From the NCBI RefSeq assembly GCF_040703035.1, contig NZ_CP159996.1, positions 2,390,001-2,454,000 on the forward strand: a stretch of 64,000 nucleotides of DNA, written 5' to 3'. This document shows, one piece after another, positions 9,363 through 18,845 of the stretch. Position numbers and translations under genes: made by a program. The DNA is from Terribacillus aidingensis (GTDB lineage: Bacteria; Bacillota; Bacilli; Bacillales; Amphibacillaceae). Numbering within the stretch: position 1 is the first letter of the stretch; each line of letters starts with the position of its first letter. The notes beneath the pieces are model-generated. The model worked only from the letters and a program-made list of their open reading frames with translations, did no database searches and had not been told where the DNA came from.

Positions 9363-10547
9363 TCAGGCTGCTTCTGGTTGCTTTTTCTCTTCTCGATAAG
9401 ATATTGCGGATAATAGAATTCCAATGATAGAAATACCGGCTCCGATAACAGAAAGCCATGTATAGCCGAGATTTGCATCCAGCACAAGTCCGCCTATATA
9501 AGCACCGCCAGCATTCGCCAGATTGAATGCTGACACACTTGCTGCTGCTGCAATCGTCGGGCCCTCTTTTGCTGCCATAACGATTTTTGACTGCAATAAA
9601 GGAGTTGTTCCAAAAGCACCGGCACCAAACAGGCCAATAATTAAAACAGCAGTGATCGCATATGGTGTTGCCAGCGGGAACAATAGGAGAATGACAGTCA
9701 GCGTTGCAAATACATAGATTAACGTTCTAGTCACATTGCCAGCAGCTAGCCGCGGCGTTGAAAAATTACCAATTACGCTCCCCATTCCGAAGAAGAAGAG
9801 ACTGATCATGATTCCGACGCCTCCAAAGCCAGTAACCGACCGCAGCAGCGGTTCAATGAACGTGTAGGCAGTAAACACACCTGAGTAGCCAAATATGATG
9901 ATAGCTATCGTCAGCAGCACCTGTTTATGTTTGAATACACTAAGCTCCTGCTTGATACGCGGCGTTTCTGCCGGCTTTGTATTCGGTGCACAAATAAGCA
10001 GCCCGATTAATCCTAACACTCCGAGAACTGCAATTAGCCAGAATACGAGACGCCATTCTATCAGTGAGCCAAGATAAGCTCCGAATGGGACACCGATCAT
10101 GATCGCGATAGTAAGTCCACCATTGACGGCGGCAATCGCCTGGACACGTTTACGCGGTTCCACAAGGTCACTTGCCATGACAAAAGCGAGCGCGAAAAAT
10201 GGACCGTGCATAAAAGCGGAAGCGACACGCGAAATAAGCAGCACTGTAAAATTCGGTGCTGTCGCGCTAATAATATTACTGATGATGAAAATCAGCATAA
10301 ACAGAAGCAGCATCGGCTTCCTTGGCAATTTGACAGATAAGGTTGTCATAAGCGGACCGAATATTGCCACACCAAGTGCATACATGCTGACAACAAGACC
10401 CGCTGATGCAATTGTCACACCGAGATCCGACGCGATATGGGTAAGTACGCCAGTGACGACATATTCCGTTGTTCCGATGGAAAAAGCGCAAACCATCAAT
10501 ACGGCAATCACTGTCGTAGGTTTAAATTGTCTGCCTGCTAGAGACAT
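9363..10547 (-). CDS. MFS exporter, AraJ/YdhL-like (DHA family)
   Basis: A 394-residue major facilitator with 12 predicted membrane helices. The opening VIAVLMVCAFSIGTTEYVVTG and the motif SVKLPRKPMLL between helices 2 and 3 place it with the drug:H+ antiporter (12 helix) family that includes AraJ and chloramphenicol/purine-ribonucleoside exporters. It probably exports small molecules in exchange for protons; the substrate cannot be told. AAGGAGGAG precedes the ATG. No regulator lies next to it. Confidence 0.85.
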   Translation of the reverse strand: MSLAGRQFKPTTVIAVLMVCAFSIGTTEYVVTGVLTHIASDLGVTIASAGLVVSMYALGVAIFGPLMTTLSVKLPRKPMLLLFMLIFIISNIISATAPNFTVLLISRVASAFMHGPFFALAFVMASDLVEPRKRVQAIAAVNGGLTIAIMIGVPFGAYLGSLIEWRLVFWLIAVLGVLGLIGLLICAPNTKPAETPRIKQELSVFKHKQVLLTIAIIIFGYSGVFTAYTFIEPLLRSVTGFGGVGIMISLFFFGMGSVIGNFSTPRLAAGNVTRTLIYVFATLTVILLLFPLATPYAITAVLIIGLFGAGAFGTTPLLQSKIVMAAKEGPTIAAAASVSAFNLANAGGAYIGGLVLDANLGYTWLSVIGAGISIIGILLSAISYREEKKQPEAA

Positions 10548-10748
10548 GTTAACTCCTCCTTTTTTCTGACATAATATCCGCTAACGATACAACAGAAAAG
10601 CCCTCTATTCAAACCATAACCCGGTCATTTAACAAAAAATTTATAGGAAGCGCATCCAAATAATTTAACAGGTTTTAACGCTTTGCAGGAGGGGTAATTT
10701 CAAGAGGTAAATAGTATTTAAAAGCTAGGAGGGAATCGAAGCTGGGAT

Positions 10749-10776
10749 AAAAAAAGCGACCCGCTGGCCGCTTTTA
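10749..10776 (-). terminator. Terminator of the MCP gene
   Basis: The arms 10752-10758 and 10769-10775 (AAAAGCG / CGCTTTT) form a hairpin followed on the minus strand by T. The 10548-10748 stretch before it holds no gene. Confidence 0.7.
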
Positions 10777-10779
10777 GAA

Positions 10780-11847
10780 TTACTTCGTGAAGTTTTGTTG
10801 TATATCCTGCGTAATAGCAGTCACTTCCTGCATACTTGCTGCATTCTGTTCCGCGACAGATACGATGCTATTGATACTGTCAGTTACACCACGGGTGTTA
10901 TCAAGAACCTCATACATAGCTGCTGAAATCGCTTCAATTTGATTGCTCGTTATGGTGATCTCTGCTTGCAGCTGTTCAAACGTGCTTTGGGTCGTTGTGA
11001 TCTTATCAGATCCGGCAACAACTGCTTCCTTTCCTGCACCAAGAGCATCGACAGCTTCCTTGGATTCTGTCTGGATGGCTTGGAATACACCTGTTATGTC
11101 CGTTACAGCAACACGGACTTGATCGGAAAGCTTGCGCACTTCATCTGCCACCACTGCGAATCCGCGACCCTGGTCACCTGCCCGTGCCGCTTCGATGGCA
11201 GCATTCAGCGCAAGCAGATTCGTCTGTTCGGCAATATCCTTGATTGCCTGGAGCAATGCACTGATTTGATCTGTCTTCCCATTCAAGCCGATTACTTTTT
11301 CATAGGAGAATGTAATTTTGCTTGTTATCGTATCCATATGATTGACGGAATCATCCATATGAGATGCGCCTTCTTTAGTCAATGCATCCATCTCACCAGC
11401 AACCTGCTTGGCTTCTTCCCCTTTTAACGCCACCATCATGACATTCTCAGCGAACTTCTGCATTGTTCCAGCTAACTCAGCTGAAGCATGGGATTGATTC
11501 TCTGAACCGATCGTAACTTCTTCTAAAGCGGTTACAATTTGATTCAGCGCTTCACCTGTCTGTTCCAGCTTATCAGATGCCGAATCTCTTTCTGGTTCTA
11601 TATCCGGCTCAACCGTCGCTGCTGTCTCCTGTGGAAATGGAATCTCTGCGGCAGGTTCAGCTGCTGTTTCTTCTGTTTGATTATTGGATAGCAAAACATA
11701 AGTAAAGCTTCCCCCGGCCAAAACAAGTCCGATTATTAGATTAACCCACCACTCGAACAAGAAAACCCTTTCATTTTGCAGAAACAGCAAAATGGCATAA
11801 AGATATGCTGTACTCAACACACTAATGGCTTGTCTTTTTTTCATCAT
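10780..11847 (-). CDS. Methyl-accepting chemotaxis protein without ligand domain or HAMP
   Basis: A 355-residue chemoreceptor-like protein. Two hydrophobic helices (about residues 8-24 and 33-54) are joined by a very short loop, so there is almost no extracellular domain. After a linker rich in Glu, Ala and Pro, the remaining 250 residues are the coiled-coil MCP signalling domain with the conserved hairpin tip [16 protein letters not shown]. It lacks a recognisable HAMP domain. It should contact CheA/CheW; what it senses is unknown, perhaps membrane or cytoplasmic state. A strong RBS precedes the paired ATGs. Confidence 0.88.
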   Translation of the reverse strand: MMKKRQAISVLSTAYLYAILLFLQNERVFLFEWWVNLIIGLVLAGGSFTYVLLSNNQTEETAAEPAAEIPFPQETAATVEPDIEPERDSASDKLEQTGEALNQIVTALEEVTIGSENQSHASAELAGTMQKFAENVMMVALKGEEAKQVAGEMDALTKEGASHMDDSVNHMDTITSKITFSYEKVIGLNGKTDQISALLQAIKDIAEQTNLLALNAAIEAARAGDQGRGFAVVADEVRKLSDQVRVAVTDITGVFQAIQTESKEAVDALGAGKEAVVAGSDKITTTQSTFEQLQAEITITSNQIEAISAAMYEVLDNTRGVTDSINSIVSVAEQNAASMQEVTAITQDIQQNFTK

Positions 11848-11982
11848 AATTCCCCCTTCCTCTCTTTTTTATTTATCGGCTAATATGTGCCGTTCATGAA
11901 CCTTTTTCTACAATTTCTGCCTAATAACGCCTTTTTACTTCCCACATGCTATACTACAAGCTGACTAAAGGAGGCTGCTGCT

Positions 11983-13050
11983 ATGCAAGAACTATTGGAA
12001 GAAGCAACAGAATTCATCCAGATAAGCTATCAAGAACTCGGGAAATCAGATAAAGAAATACAACAGCGCCTGTCTGAGATCAAAAATGAAATAAACAAAA
12101 ACTCTACATATAACCATACGGCTGAAGAGCTTGAGCACGGAGCTAGAATGGCATGGCGGAATTCGAACCGCTGTATCGGCCGCTTGTTCTGGAATGGCCT
12201 TCTTGTAAGAGATGCACGGGAAGCCACGAATGCAGAGGAGGTAATGGAGAAGCTGTTCGATCATATTGAACAAGCTACAAATGATGGAATAATAAAGCCG
12301 ATGATCACTATCTTCTCACCGGATGCTAATATCCGGATTTGGAATCATCAATTACTTCGGTATGCTGGGTACGAGACAGAGCATGGCATAATCGGTGACC
12401 CTGCTTCTGTACGTTTCACCAATGTTTGCAGAAACTTTGGGTGGGAAGGCAAAGGAACGATGCACGACATTCTTCCGCTCGTCGTACAAGTGGGTGACCA
12501 ACCGCCTGTACTTCAAGAAATACCTGCCGATATAGTGAAGGAGGTCCAAATCGAGCATGAGGAGTATCCCAAACTAGCTGATTTAGATATACGCTGGTAT
12601 GCAGTTCCGATCATATCAGATATGAAATTGGAAATCGGCGGTATAACCTATCACGCAGCACCTTTCAACGGCTGGTATATGGGTACCGAAATCGGTGCAC
12701 GGAACCTGGCCGATGAGGACCGCTACCATATGCTGCCGAAAGTCGCAGAGGTTCTTGAACTTGATCAAAGCAAGGCATCTACACTTTGGAAGGATCGCGC
12801 ATTGGTTGAATTGAATATCGCTGTGCTTCAATCTTTCCAAAAATCCGGTGTTACGATTGTCGATCATCACACTGCCGCTAAGCAATTCGCCCATTTCGAG
12901 AAGCAGGAGCAAAAAGCTGGACGTAATGTGACAGGTATGTGGAGCTGGCTCATTCCTCCAATGTCACCTGCAGCAACTCATATCTTCCATAAACCTTATA
13001 AGAATGAAATCATCAAGCCAAATTACTTCCATCAAGAAGATAAGTATTAA
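11983..13050 (+). CDS. nos: Nitric oxide synthase oxygenase (bacterial NOS)
   Basis: A 355-residue bacterial NOS, which turns L-arginine into NO and citrulline through N-hydroxyarginine, using electrons from general flavodoxin-type reductases since it has no reductase domain. The haem-ligand Cys is Cys64 in [10 protein letters not shown]. The substrate-binding Glu lies in [15 protein letters not shown] and the pterin/dimer region [17 protein letters not shown] is intact at the C terminus. Length equals Bacillus NOS. AGGAGG lies 8 nt before the ATG. NO from such enzymes guards Bacillus against oxidants and antibiotics. It is a single gene with its own terminator, next to a siderophore transporter. 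Confidence 0.97.
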   Translation: MQELLEEATEFIQISYQELGKSDKEIQQRLSEIKNEINKNSTYNHTAEELEHGARMAWRNSNRCIGRLFWNGLLVRDAREATNAEEVMEKLFDHIEQATNDGIIKPMITIFSPDANIRIWNHQLLRYAGYETEHGIIGDPASVRFTNVCRNFGWEGKGTMHDILPLVVQVGDQPPVLQEIPADIVKEVQIEHEEYPKLADLDIRWYAVPIISDMKLEIGGITYHAAPFNGWYMGTEIGARNLADEDRYHMLPKVAEVLELDQSKASTLWKDRALVELNIAVLQSFQKSGVTIVDHHTAAKQFAHFEKQEQKAGRNVTGMWSWLIPPMSPAATHIFHKPYKNEIIKPNYFHQEDKY

Positions 13051-13083
13051 AAAAGCGCAAATGCATCTCAGCATCTGCGCTTT
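13051..13083. terminator. Bidirectional terminator between nos and yclQ
   Basis: A 13-bp stem with one mismatch (13052-13064 with 13071-13083) lies between the two convergent genes and has A/T-rich flanks on both sides. Confidence 0.85.
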
Positions 13084-13092
13084 ATTTCTTTC

Positions 13093-14034
13093 TTAATTTA
13101 ATGCATCGGATACTTCTTTCACTTTTTCCATTTCAGACTCTAGTCCGCCACCAGATAGATACCAATAATCCGGACTTAAGTAAGCGATGTGGTTTTCCTT
13201 GGCTGCATTCGTACCATTAACTAATTCATTGTCCAATACTTTTTCAGCTGAAGATGAACCGCCTTCAACGACAGCGCCTCGATCCACTACAAACAAATAA
13301 TCTGGATTCTTCTCAGAAATATATTCAAAGCCGATGGACTGACCATGCGTAGAAGATTCGATTGTATCATCCACTGCGGGCACTCCGTAAACATCATGGA
13401 TGACTCCGAAACGGGAAGCTTTGCCGTATGCACTTACACTGCCGTCATTCACGAGTGTGATCAGTGCTTTTTCATCCATGCTTTCTGTTTTCGTCTTCAG
13501 ATCAGCAATAGCATCATCAATTTCACCCAGCGCTGTTTCCGCTTCTGTTTCCTTACCTACGATTTGTGCAATCGTTTCTGTATTTTTCTTGAATGAGTTC
13601 ATATAATCTGTCGTATCAACGCCGATGTAAATAGTCGGTGCTAACTCACTAAGCTGTTCATAATAGTCGCTTTGACGGCCAGAGATAAAAATGACATCCG
13701 GCTGCATTTCAGCTATTTTCTCTAAATCCGGCTCTTTCAGACCGCCGACATTTTCATAGTCGTTACTGCTGTATTTAGAAAGATAATCAGGAAGGTTCTC
13801 TTGTGGAACACCAGCTACATCGACACCGAGTTTATCCAATGTGTCTAATGCGCCCATATCAAACGCAACAATCTTCTCTGGATTTTTTGCCACTTCTGTT
13901 TTACCAAGCTCATGCTCAATTGTAAGCTTCTCTTCTTCTTTATCTGCACCGCTTGCACTATCGGAGTTGCTTCCGCATGCTGCTAGCAGAAGTACGAATA
14001 ATAGACCTGTCATCAATAATGTAAGTTTCTTCAT
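13093..14034 (-). CDS. yclQ: Siderophore-binding lipoprotein of an ABC importer (YclQ-like)
   Basis: A 313-residue solute-binding lipoprotein with signal peptide and lipobox LLAACGS, followed by a Ser/Glu-rich linker and a FecB-type periplasmic-binding domain. It closely follows the B. subtilis YclQ pattern, including IVAFDMGALDTLDKLGVD, and in that species the protein binds petrobactin and its photoproducts. It is the last gene of yclNOPQ, 96 bp after yclP. Binding of a catecholate/petrobactin-type siderophore is inferred from family and gene order. Confidence 0.9.
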   Translation of the reverse strand: MKKLTLLMTGLLFVLLLAACGSNSDSASGADKEEEKLTIEHELGKTEVAKNPEKIVAFDMGALDTLDKLGVDVAGVPQENLPDYLSKYSSNDYENVGGLKEPDLEKIAEMQPDVIFISGRQSDYYEQLSELAPTIYIGVDTTDYMNSFKKNTETIAQIVGKETEAETALGEIDDAIADLKTKTESMDEKALITLVNDGSVSAYGKASRFGVIHDVYGVPAVDDTIESSTHGQSIGFEYISEKNPDYLFVVDRGAVVEGGSSSAEKVLDNELVNGTNAAKENHIAYLSPDYWYLSGGGLESEMEKVKEVSDALN

Positions 14035-14130
14035 TTTATCTTGTCTCCTTTTTCTGTTTGATGTATGACATGCTGGCCAAGAAAGGCAGTTAGCTTCATA
14101 ACGGCATCACCCCTTTAACCTGTACGGGTT

Positions 14131-14886
14131 TTAGAAATAGACACATATACGATTACAGCTGATATTATGGACGTCGATATCCAAATCATAGATGGATTTG
14201 AGAACGTCAGATTGGATAATATCTTCAGTAGGTCCTTCTGCTACAATCTGGCCATCCTTCATTGCCACGATACGATCGGAATAAACAGAAGCAAAATTGA
14301 TATCATGAATAACCAGAAGAATTGTCTTGCCAAAGTCCTCCACCAGCTTCCGCAGCAGCTTCATCATCTGAACAGCATGTTTCATATCGAGGTTATTAAG
14401 CGGTTCATCAAGCAGGATATAATCTGTATCCTGCGCCAGTACCATAGCAATGAATGCCCGCTGCTTCTGACCGCCGCTGAGCTCGTTCAAATATTTATCT
14501 TCCATTTCCTCCAAGTCCACGTATGCAATAGCTTCACTAACCTTTTGTTCGTCTTCGGCAGTAAGACGCCCGCTGGAGTAAGGAAAACGGCCAAAGCTTA
14601 CTAACTCACGGACAGTCAGTCTCATCTGGACGACATTGGACTGACGCAGAATGGCGATTGTCTTCGCCAAATCCTTACTCTTTTGTTTATGAACGTCTTT
14701 TCCGTCAAGATAGACAATACCATCATCCTGTTTTAACAAGCGGCTCACCATGGAAAGCAAGGTACTCTTCCCTGCACCGTTTGGCCCGATGAAGCTAGTG
14801 ATCGCACCGCGTTTCACCTCTATGGAAACATCCTGAATGACTTTCTTGGTTCCGAAATACTTGGAAAGCTTTTCTGCAACGATCAT
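14131..14886 (-). CDS. yclP: Siderophore ABC transporter ATP-binding protein (YclP-like)
   Basis: A 251-residue ABC ATPase of the FecE type. Walker A GPNGAGKST, signature LSGGQKQR and Walker B DYILLDEP are all present. It powers import through YclN-YclO. It overlaps the end of yclO by 4 bp, so is translationally coupled. Confidence 0.93.
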   Translation of the reverse strand: MIVAEKLSKYFGTKKVIQDVSIEVKRGAITSFIGPNGAGKSTLLSMVSRLLKQDDGIVYLDGKDVHKQKSKDLAKTIAILRQSNVVQMRLTVRELVSFGRFPYSSGRLTAEDEQKVSEAIAYVDLEEMEDKYLNELSGGQKQRAFIAMVLAQDTDYILLDEPLNNLDMKHAVQMMKLLRKLVEDFGKTILLVIHDINFASVYSDRIVAMKDGQIVAEGPTEDIIQSDVLKSIYDLDIDVHNISCNRICVYF

Positions 14887-15833
14887 ATCTTCTTACTCTC
14901 CTTTACTAATAAATAAATGAAGTAAATACCACCGACGAAATTGATGATGACACTGATTGGTGTTGAGAAAGAGAAGATCCTTTCGACAACTAATTGTCCG
15001 CCGAGCAATGCAATCACGCTGAGCAGACTCGCTGCAATCAGCAGGTACGTATGCCGGAACGTCTGGAGGAATTCCCGTGCCAGATTGGCAGTCAGCAATC
15101 CTAGGAAAGTGATAGGTCCAACTAATGCAGTCGACACGGCAACAAGTACTGCAATGACCAAGAACATCCGTTTGACGATTTTCTCATACGGCACACCTAG
15201 ATTCACTGCATGGTCGCGACCGATGGACATGACATCAAAGTAGTGACGATAACGGAAGATGTATATACAAAGCACTATAATGATTACTGCTGAAATGAGC
15301 AGTAGATCCGTGTTTACATCCGTGAAGCTTGCGAACATGCTGTCCTGAATCAGAAGAAACTCATTCGGATCGATAATCATCTGCATGAAAGAGGCCAAGC
15401 TGCTGAAAAATGTCCCCAGTACCAACCCGACAAGCAGCAGCAGAAACAGATTACTTTGTCCCTTGCGGAATAGCAGCTGATAAAGCCCAAAAGCGAAACC
15501 GACCATCAACAGGATAGTAAGGAAGAAATACGCATCACTCTGCAGGATCACAAATGTCCCAGAACCGAATAGGAAGACCACGATGGTTTGAATGAACATA
15601 TAAACACTATCCAGTCCCATGATGCTTGGCGTCAGGATTCTATTATGCGTAATGGTCTGGAACACGACAGTTGAAACACCAATCGAAACAGCACATAAGA
15701 TCATAGCCAGGATTTTTTCCAGCCGTGTGCGCAGCAGATACTCCATTGCTTGGAAGTTCATATGGATGAAAAGGTACAAGCCAGCCAATGACAAGGCGAC
15801 AATAATCAGTAAGATGATTTTTCGTTTAAGCAT
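14883..15833 (-). CDS. yclO: Siderophore ABC transporter permease (YclO-like)
   Basis: A 316-residue FecCD-family permease with eight to ten hydrophobic helices. The conserved cytoplasmic loop that docks the ATPase is seen as ATSVGRDHAVNLGVPYEK-type sequence (here SIGRDHAVNLGVPYEK). The segment STALVGPITFLGLLTANLAR is characteristic. It pairs with YclN, whose end it overlaps by 8 bp. Confidence 0.93.
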   Translation of the reverse strand: MLKRKIILLIIVALSLAGLYLFIHMNFQAMEYLLRTRLEKILAMILCAVSIGVSTVVFQTITHNRILTPSIMGLDSVYMFIQTIVVFLFGSGTFVILQSDAYFFLTILLMVGFAFGLYQLLFRKGQSNLFLLLLVGLVLGTFFSSLASFMQMIIDPNEFLLIQDSMFASFTDVNTDLLLISAVIIIVLCIYIFRYRHYFDVMSIGRDHAVNLGVPYEKIVKRMFLVIAVLVAVSTALVGPITFLGLLTANLAREFLQTFRHTYLLIAASLLSVIALLGGQLVVERIFSFSTPISVIINFVGGIYFIYLLVKESKKI

Positions 15834-16785
15834 AGGCGTTTCTCCTTAACAGCATATAAAGGAAGATACCTGTGCCTATGACGCCAACCATGAGACCTAC
15901 CGAGATTTCATATGGATAGATGATCAAACGTCCTGCTATATCACATATGAGCAGGAATGCTGCACCAAGCACACCTGTATGCCAGATACTGTTCTTTAAA
16001 TTGTCGCCCCTGTACATACTGACGATATTCGGTACGATCAAACCGAGAAACGGAATGACGCCGACCGTCAAAATGACAACTGCAGTTATGATTGCGACAA
16101 TAATCAATCCTACATTCACAACATATTTGTAAGGAAGACCGAGATTCGTTGCGAAGTCTTCTCCCATGCCAGCGACTGTGAACATATTGGCAAACAGAAA
16201 AGCGATGATCAGCAGCGGTACACTTATGTAAAGAAGCTCATAGCGTCCTTCCATGATCAAAGAAAAGTCTCCTTGAAGCCATGAGGACATATTTTGAACC
16301 AAGTCAAACTTTAAAGCAAAAAATGTTGCGATCGAACTGACCACATTCCCCAGCATAATTCCAACCAGCGGTATAAAAATTGTATCCTTCTGCTTCAGCC
16401 TCTGTAGAATTCCCATGAAAAGCAATGTGCCAAATAAAGCAAAAGCAGCAGCGATACACATCTTCCATATCGGGCTGGCATCGGTGAAGAACAGCAAGGA
16501 AACAAGAATCCCCAATCTCGCCCAATCCATCGTCCCAGCAGTTGTTGGAGATACGAATTTATTTTGGGTAAGCTGCTGCATGATAAGCCCGCATATGCTG
16601 AGACTTACTCCAGCCATGACAATGCTAAGCATGCGCGGCAGCCGGCTGATCATAACGATATTCCAGGATTCCTCATCCATCTTCCACAATGCAGAAAATG
16701 ACACGTTTTCCACCCCGACAAACAGGGAACAAACAGCTAATAGAACAGTAATAACAACCAAGTAAATCAACTTCATAAGCGTCAA
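15826..16785 (-). CDS. yclN: Siderophore ABC transporter permease (YclN-like)
   Basis: A 319-residue FecCD-family permease and first gene of the importer operon. Typical features are SRLPRMLSIVMAGVSLSICG near residue 47 and GVIPFLGLIVPNIVSM in the C-terminal half. Gene order N-O-P-Q equals that of B. subtilis. A near-perfect Fur box lies 26 bp before the start, so the operon should be derepressed when iron is scarce. Confidence 0.93.
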   Translation of the reverse strand: MTLMKLIYLVVITVLLAVCSLFVGVENVSFSALWKMDEESWNIVMISRLPRMLSIVMAGVSLSICGLIMQQLTQNKFVSPTTAGTMDWARLGILVSLLFFTDASPIWKMCIAAAFALFGTLLFMGILQRLKQKDTIFIPLVGIMLGNVVSSIATFFALKFDLVQNMSSWLQGDFSLIMEGRYELLYISVPLLIIAFLFANMFTVAGMGEDFATNLGLPYKYVVNVGLIIVAIITAVVILTVGVIPFLGLIVPNIVSMYRGDNLKNSIWHTGVLGAAFLLICDIAGRLIIYPYEISVGLMVGVIGTGIFLYMLLRRNAYA

Positions 16786-16810
16786 ACCTCTTCAGCAGCA
16801 TCAATGATAC

Positions 16811-16825
16811 TGATATTCATTATCA
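16811..16825. promoter_or_regulatory. Fur box between yclN and the YqcI-family gene
   Basis: TGATATTCATTATCA matches the Bacillus 7-1-7 Fur consensus at 14 of 15 positions. It lies 26 bp before yclN. On the plus strand it also overlaps a candidate -35 (TTATCA, 16820-16825) that has TATAGT 18 bp further on (16844-16849), facing the YqcI-family gene. Confidence 0.88.
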
Positions 16826-16930
16826 ATTAGATTCTAGCTTTAGTATAGTAAATGGAAAAAGACTCGTCAATAGGATTTTTGGACTGACAAAGAAATATAA
16901 CAATATTTAACCTACATAAGGAGTGTATCT

Positions 16931-17665
16931 ATGCTTCCGCTTTTAAAGAAAGAAGACATCAGCACCTCAAACCAACAGCTTCCTAATTGGGCTCTTGATG
17001 CCTATAAGCCTTTTGCTGAAACAGTCACTAAACGAGATTTCCCCTGCTACTTCGGAATTGCAGCTCAAAAGAAAGGTGACTTGCGATATGGCTTCGTACC
17101 ACACGACAACTGGGATGACGCGCTCAAGATTATCAATGAATTCACAAAACTGATGCATACGCAGGAAAAAGCTGTGCGTCGGGGTTTGTTCCTTTTCTTT
17201 GAGCCTGAAGAAACGGAACAAGATCTCGAATATTACCGCGATTACTTCTGGCGCTTCCTTCAGCGGCTGCATGAAGTGGACGACATACCGTGGCCAGCAG
17301 AACGCCCGCGGGATCCGGATCATTTCCTCTTCGACTATCATATTGGCGGTGAGGCTTACTTCCTTTTTGGTAATGCGCCAGCATATAAGCAGCGTATCAC
17401 ACGTGACCTGGGTCCTTCCCTTGTCATTGGACTGCAGCCACGCAGTATCTTCGACGGGCTGGAAGGAGACAAGCCCGCGGGGACAAAATCACGGGGTTCC
17501 GTCCGGGATCGGGTAGAAAAATGGGACAAGCTGCCGAAACATCCAGATATCGGTCATTTCGGTGATCATAGTCATCACGAATGGAAGCAATATTTCATTG
17601 GAGATGATGCGGAGCCAATACAAGGAGGTTGTCCTTTCCATCATAGGGAATTGAAGTATACATAA
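16931..17665 (+). CDS. YqcI/YcgG family protein (GntA-like)
   Basis: A 244-residue soluble protein of the YqcI/YcgG family. The N-terminal FPCYFG (about residue 38) and a Cys-rich C terminus with GCPFHHR are visible, as is a His-rich stretch HFGDHSHHEWKQYF. For most members the function is unknown; one member, GntA of guanitoxin biosynthesis, is described as a haem-dependent N-hydroxylase acting on a guanidine-type nitrogen. A similar haem reaction here is inference only. AAGGAG lies 8 nt before the ATG. It diverges from yclNOPQ across a Fur box, which hints at iron-linked expression. Confidence 0.8.
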   Translation: MLPLLKKEDISTSNQQLPNWALDAYKPFAETVTKRDFPCYFGIAAQKKGDLRYGFVPHDNWDDALKIINEFTKLMHTQEKAVRRGLFLFFEPEETEQDLEYYRDYFWRFLQRLHEVDDIPWPAERPRDPDHFLFDYHIGGEAYFLFGNAPAYKQRITRDLGPSLVIGLQPRSIFDGLEGDKPAGTKSRGSVRDRVEKWDKLPKHPDIGHFGDHSHHEWKQYFIGDDAEPIQGGCPFHHRELKYT

Positions 17666-17719
17666 ACTTCCTTCCAGTAGCGGATACTACCTTATATCTG
17701 CTTCGAAAGGAGGTCTACT

Positions 17720-17953
17720 ATGCCAAACCCGGACAACCGTGCAGACAATGCCGAACGGATTGAGGATACAATCCAGCATACCCTGCAGAATGTGCATCAA
17801 ACAGAGGACTTCGTCAAAGCGAACAGTGAGCATTTGACGGATGAAGAAATCTCATTTTTGAAAGAGAAGAACGAGCGACGCGCTGCAAGCGTAGATAGTC
17901 TTCGTCACGAGTTAAAAGAAGAAGCAAATTACCAACAGAATAAGAATAAATAA
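17720..17953 (+). CDS. tlp: Small acid-soluble spore protein Tlp
   Basis: A 77-residue, hydrophilic, mostly helical protein. PNPDNRADNAERIED at the N terminus and LKEKNERRAASVDSLRHELKEE near the middle follow the Tlp family pattern. Tlp is a minor small acid-soluble protein made in the forespore. An AAAGGAGG site precedes the ATG. It is followed at once by a terminator. Confidence 0.85.
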   Translation: MPNPDNRADNAERIEDTIQHTLQNVHQTEDFVKANSEHLTDEEISFLKEKNERRAASVDSLRHELKEEANYQQNKNK

Positions 17954-17983
17954 GAAGGTCCGCCACGTGGCGGACCTTCTGTT
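17953..17983. terminator. Bidirectional terminator between tlp and the CotF-like gene
   Basis: A perfect 12-bp stem (17953-17964 with 17969-17980, loop ACGT) separates two convergent spore genes. The T run is short on both sides. Confidence 0.85.
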
Positions 17984-18597
17984 TAATGCGTTTGATTCAT
18001 TGGAGCTGAATCGTAACTTTGCATCATGGCAGCCATATCACTTGGCTGTAATTGTGCCACCTGATAATAATGGTGTTTGTTTTGATACAAGAAGATTTCG
18101 TAGCTCATTTCGATCAAATTCGGTACCGAATCAGCAACAATCCTTCTTAAGACAGGGTTAGTGATTTCACAAGCCCCGCGTGTGCTCATGGTAGCTAGAC
18201 TCTTTGTCTGCGTGAGCATATAAGTGGAAACACATTCGTCCGTTAGCTCATTAACGGAAGTAATCGGCTTTTTAGGCTGGGAAGGCTTTATTCCATATAC
18301 AACATCATTTCCTTGCTGCATGCTGTAAGATGTGGTTGGAACTGTTGGATCCTGGCCAGTCTTAAATGTTTCCACCATCGTGTTATACGTTTGAGTAAGG
18401 AAATCACCTTGGCGCTGAGCAACCGTCTTTAGTTCTGGATCTTGAATGAACTGGTCAAAAATTTTATATTGATCAATCACACTGATCATCCCCGTAAGGA
18501 TTTCATGTGTATCAAAAATTTCATGACCACCATGGTTTTGCTTGCCATGCAAAGTTGTCGGCTGATTCATCTGTGCAGTCTGCATCTGATTTTCCAA
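17983..18597 (-). CDS. CotF-family spore coat protein
   Basis: A 204-residue protein with a Gln/Met/His-rich N-terminal arm (residues 1-25) and a helical CotF-like domain. The domain pattern includes DTHEILTGMISVIDQYK at about residue 29 and the late conserved stretch TRGACEITNPVLRRIVADSV. Such proteins form part of the spore coat. The start is TTG behind GGGGG. Surrounded by other spore genes, which supports the call. Confidence 0.8.
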   Translation of the reverse strand: MENQMQTAQMNQPTTLHGKQNHGGHEIFDTHEILTGMISVIDQYKIFDQFIQDPELKTVAQRQGDFLTQTYNTMVETFKTGQDPTVPTTSYSMQQGNDVVYGIKPSQPKKPITSVNELTDECVSTYMLTQTKSLATMSTRGACEITNPVLRRIVADSVPNLIEMSYEIFLYQNKHHYYQVAQLQPSDMAAMMQSYDSAPMNQTH

Positions 18598-18664
18598 TGT
18601 GATAACCCCCTATAAAATGTCGTGCCTTGTTAGTATGCTGTGTCATACGAGGACTTATGACCGG

Positions 18665-18832
18665 TTATTTATGCCTTTTCGCGACACGCGCATCTGCTTT
18701 ATCGGAACGTGCCTGTGCTTCCAAATCATCAATATCCGCTTCCTCCTGTGAAAAGGAGATATCTCTCCCATCTCCATCCAGATCGGTATAACGCATATAA
18801 TATTCTTCCAATGATTTATCCTTGTCGTTCAC
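18665..18832 (-). CDS. Small acidic protein of 55 residues, unknown
   Basis: A GTG-started reading frame of 55 residues preceded by AAGGAGG with 6 nt spacing. The peptide (MNDKDKSLEEYYMRYTDLDG at the N terminus) is strongly acidic with a basic tail ending RVAKRHK. I do not recognise the family. It lies 13 bp after the SASP gene on the same strand, so is probably the third gene of a small forespore operon. Confidence 0.65.
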   Translation of the reverse strand: MNDKDKSLEEYYMRYTDLDGDGRDISFSQEEADIDDLEAQARSDKADARVAKRHK

Positions 18833-18845
18833 GGGCTTTTCCTCC

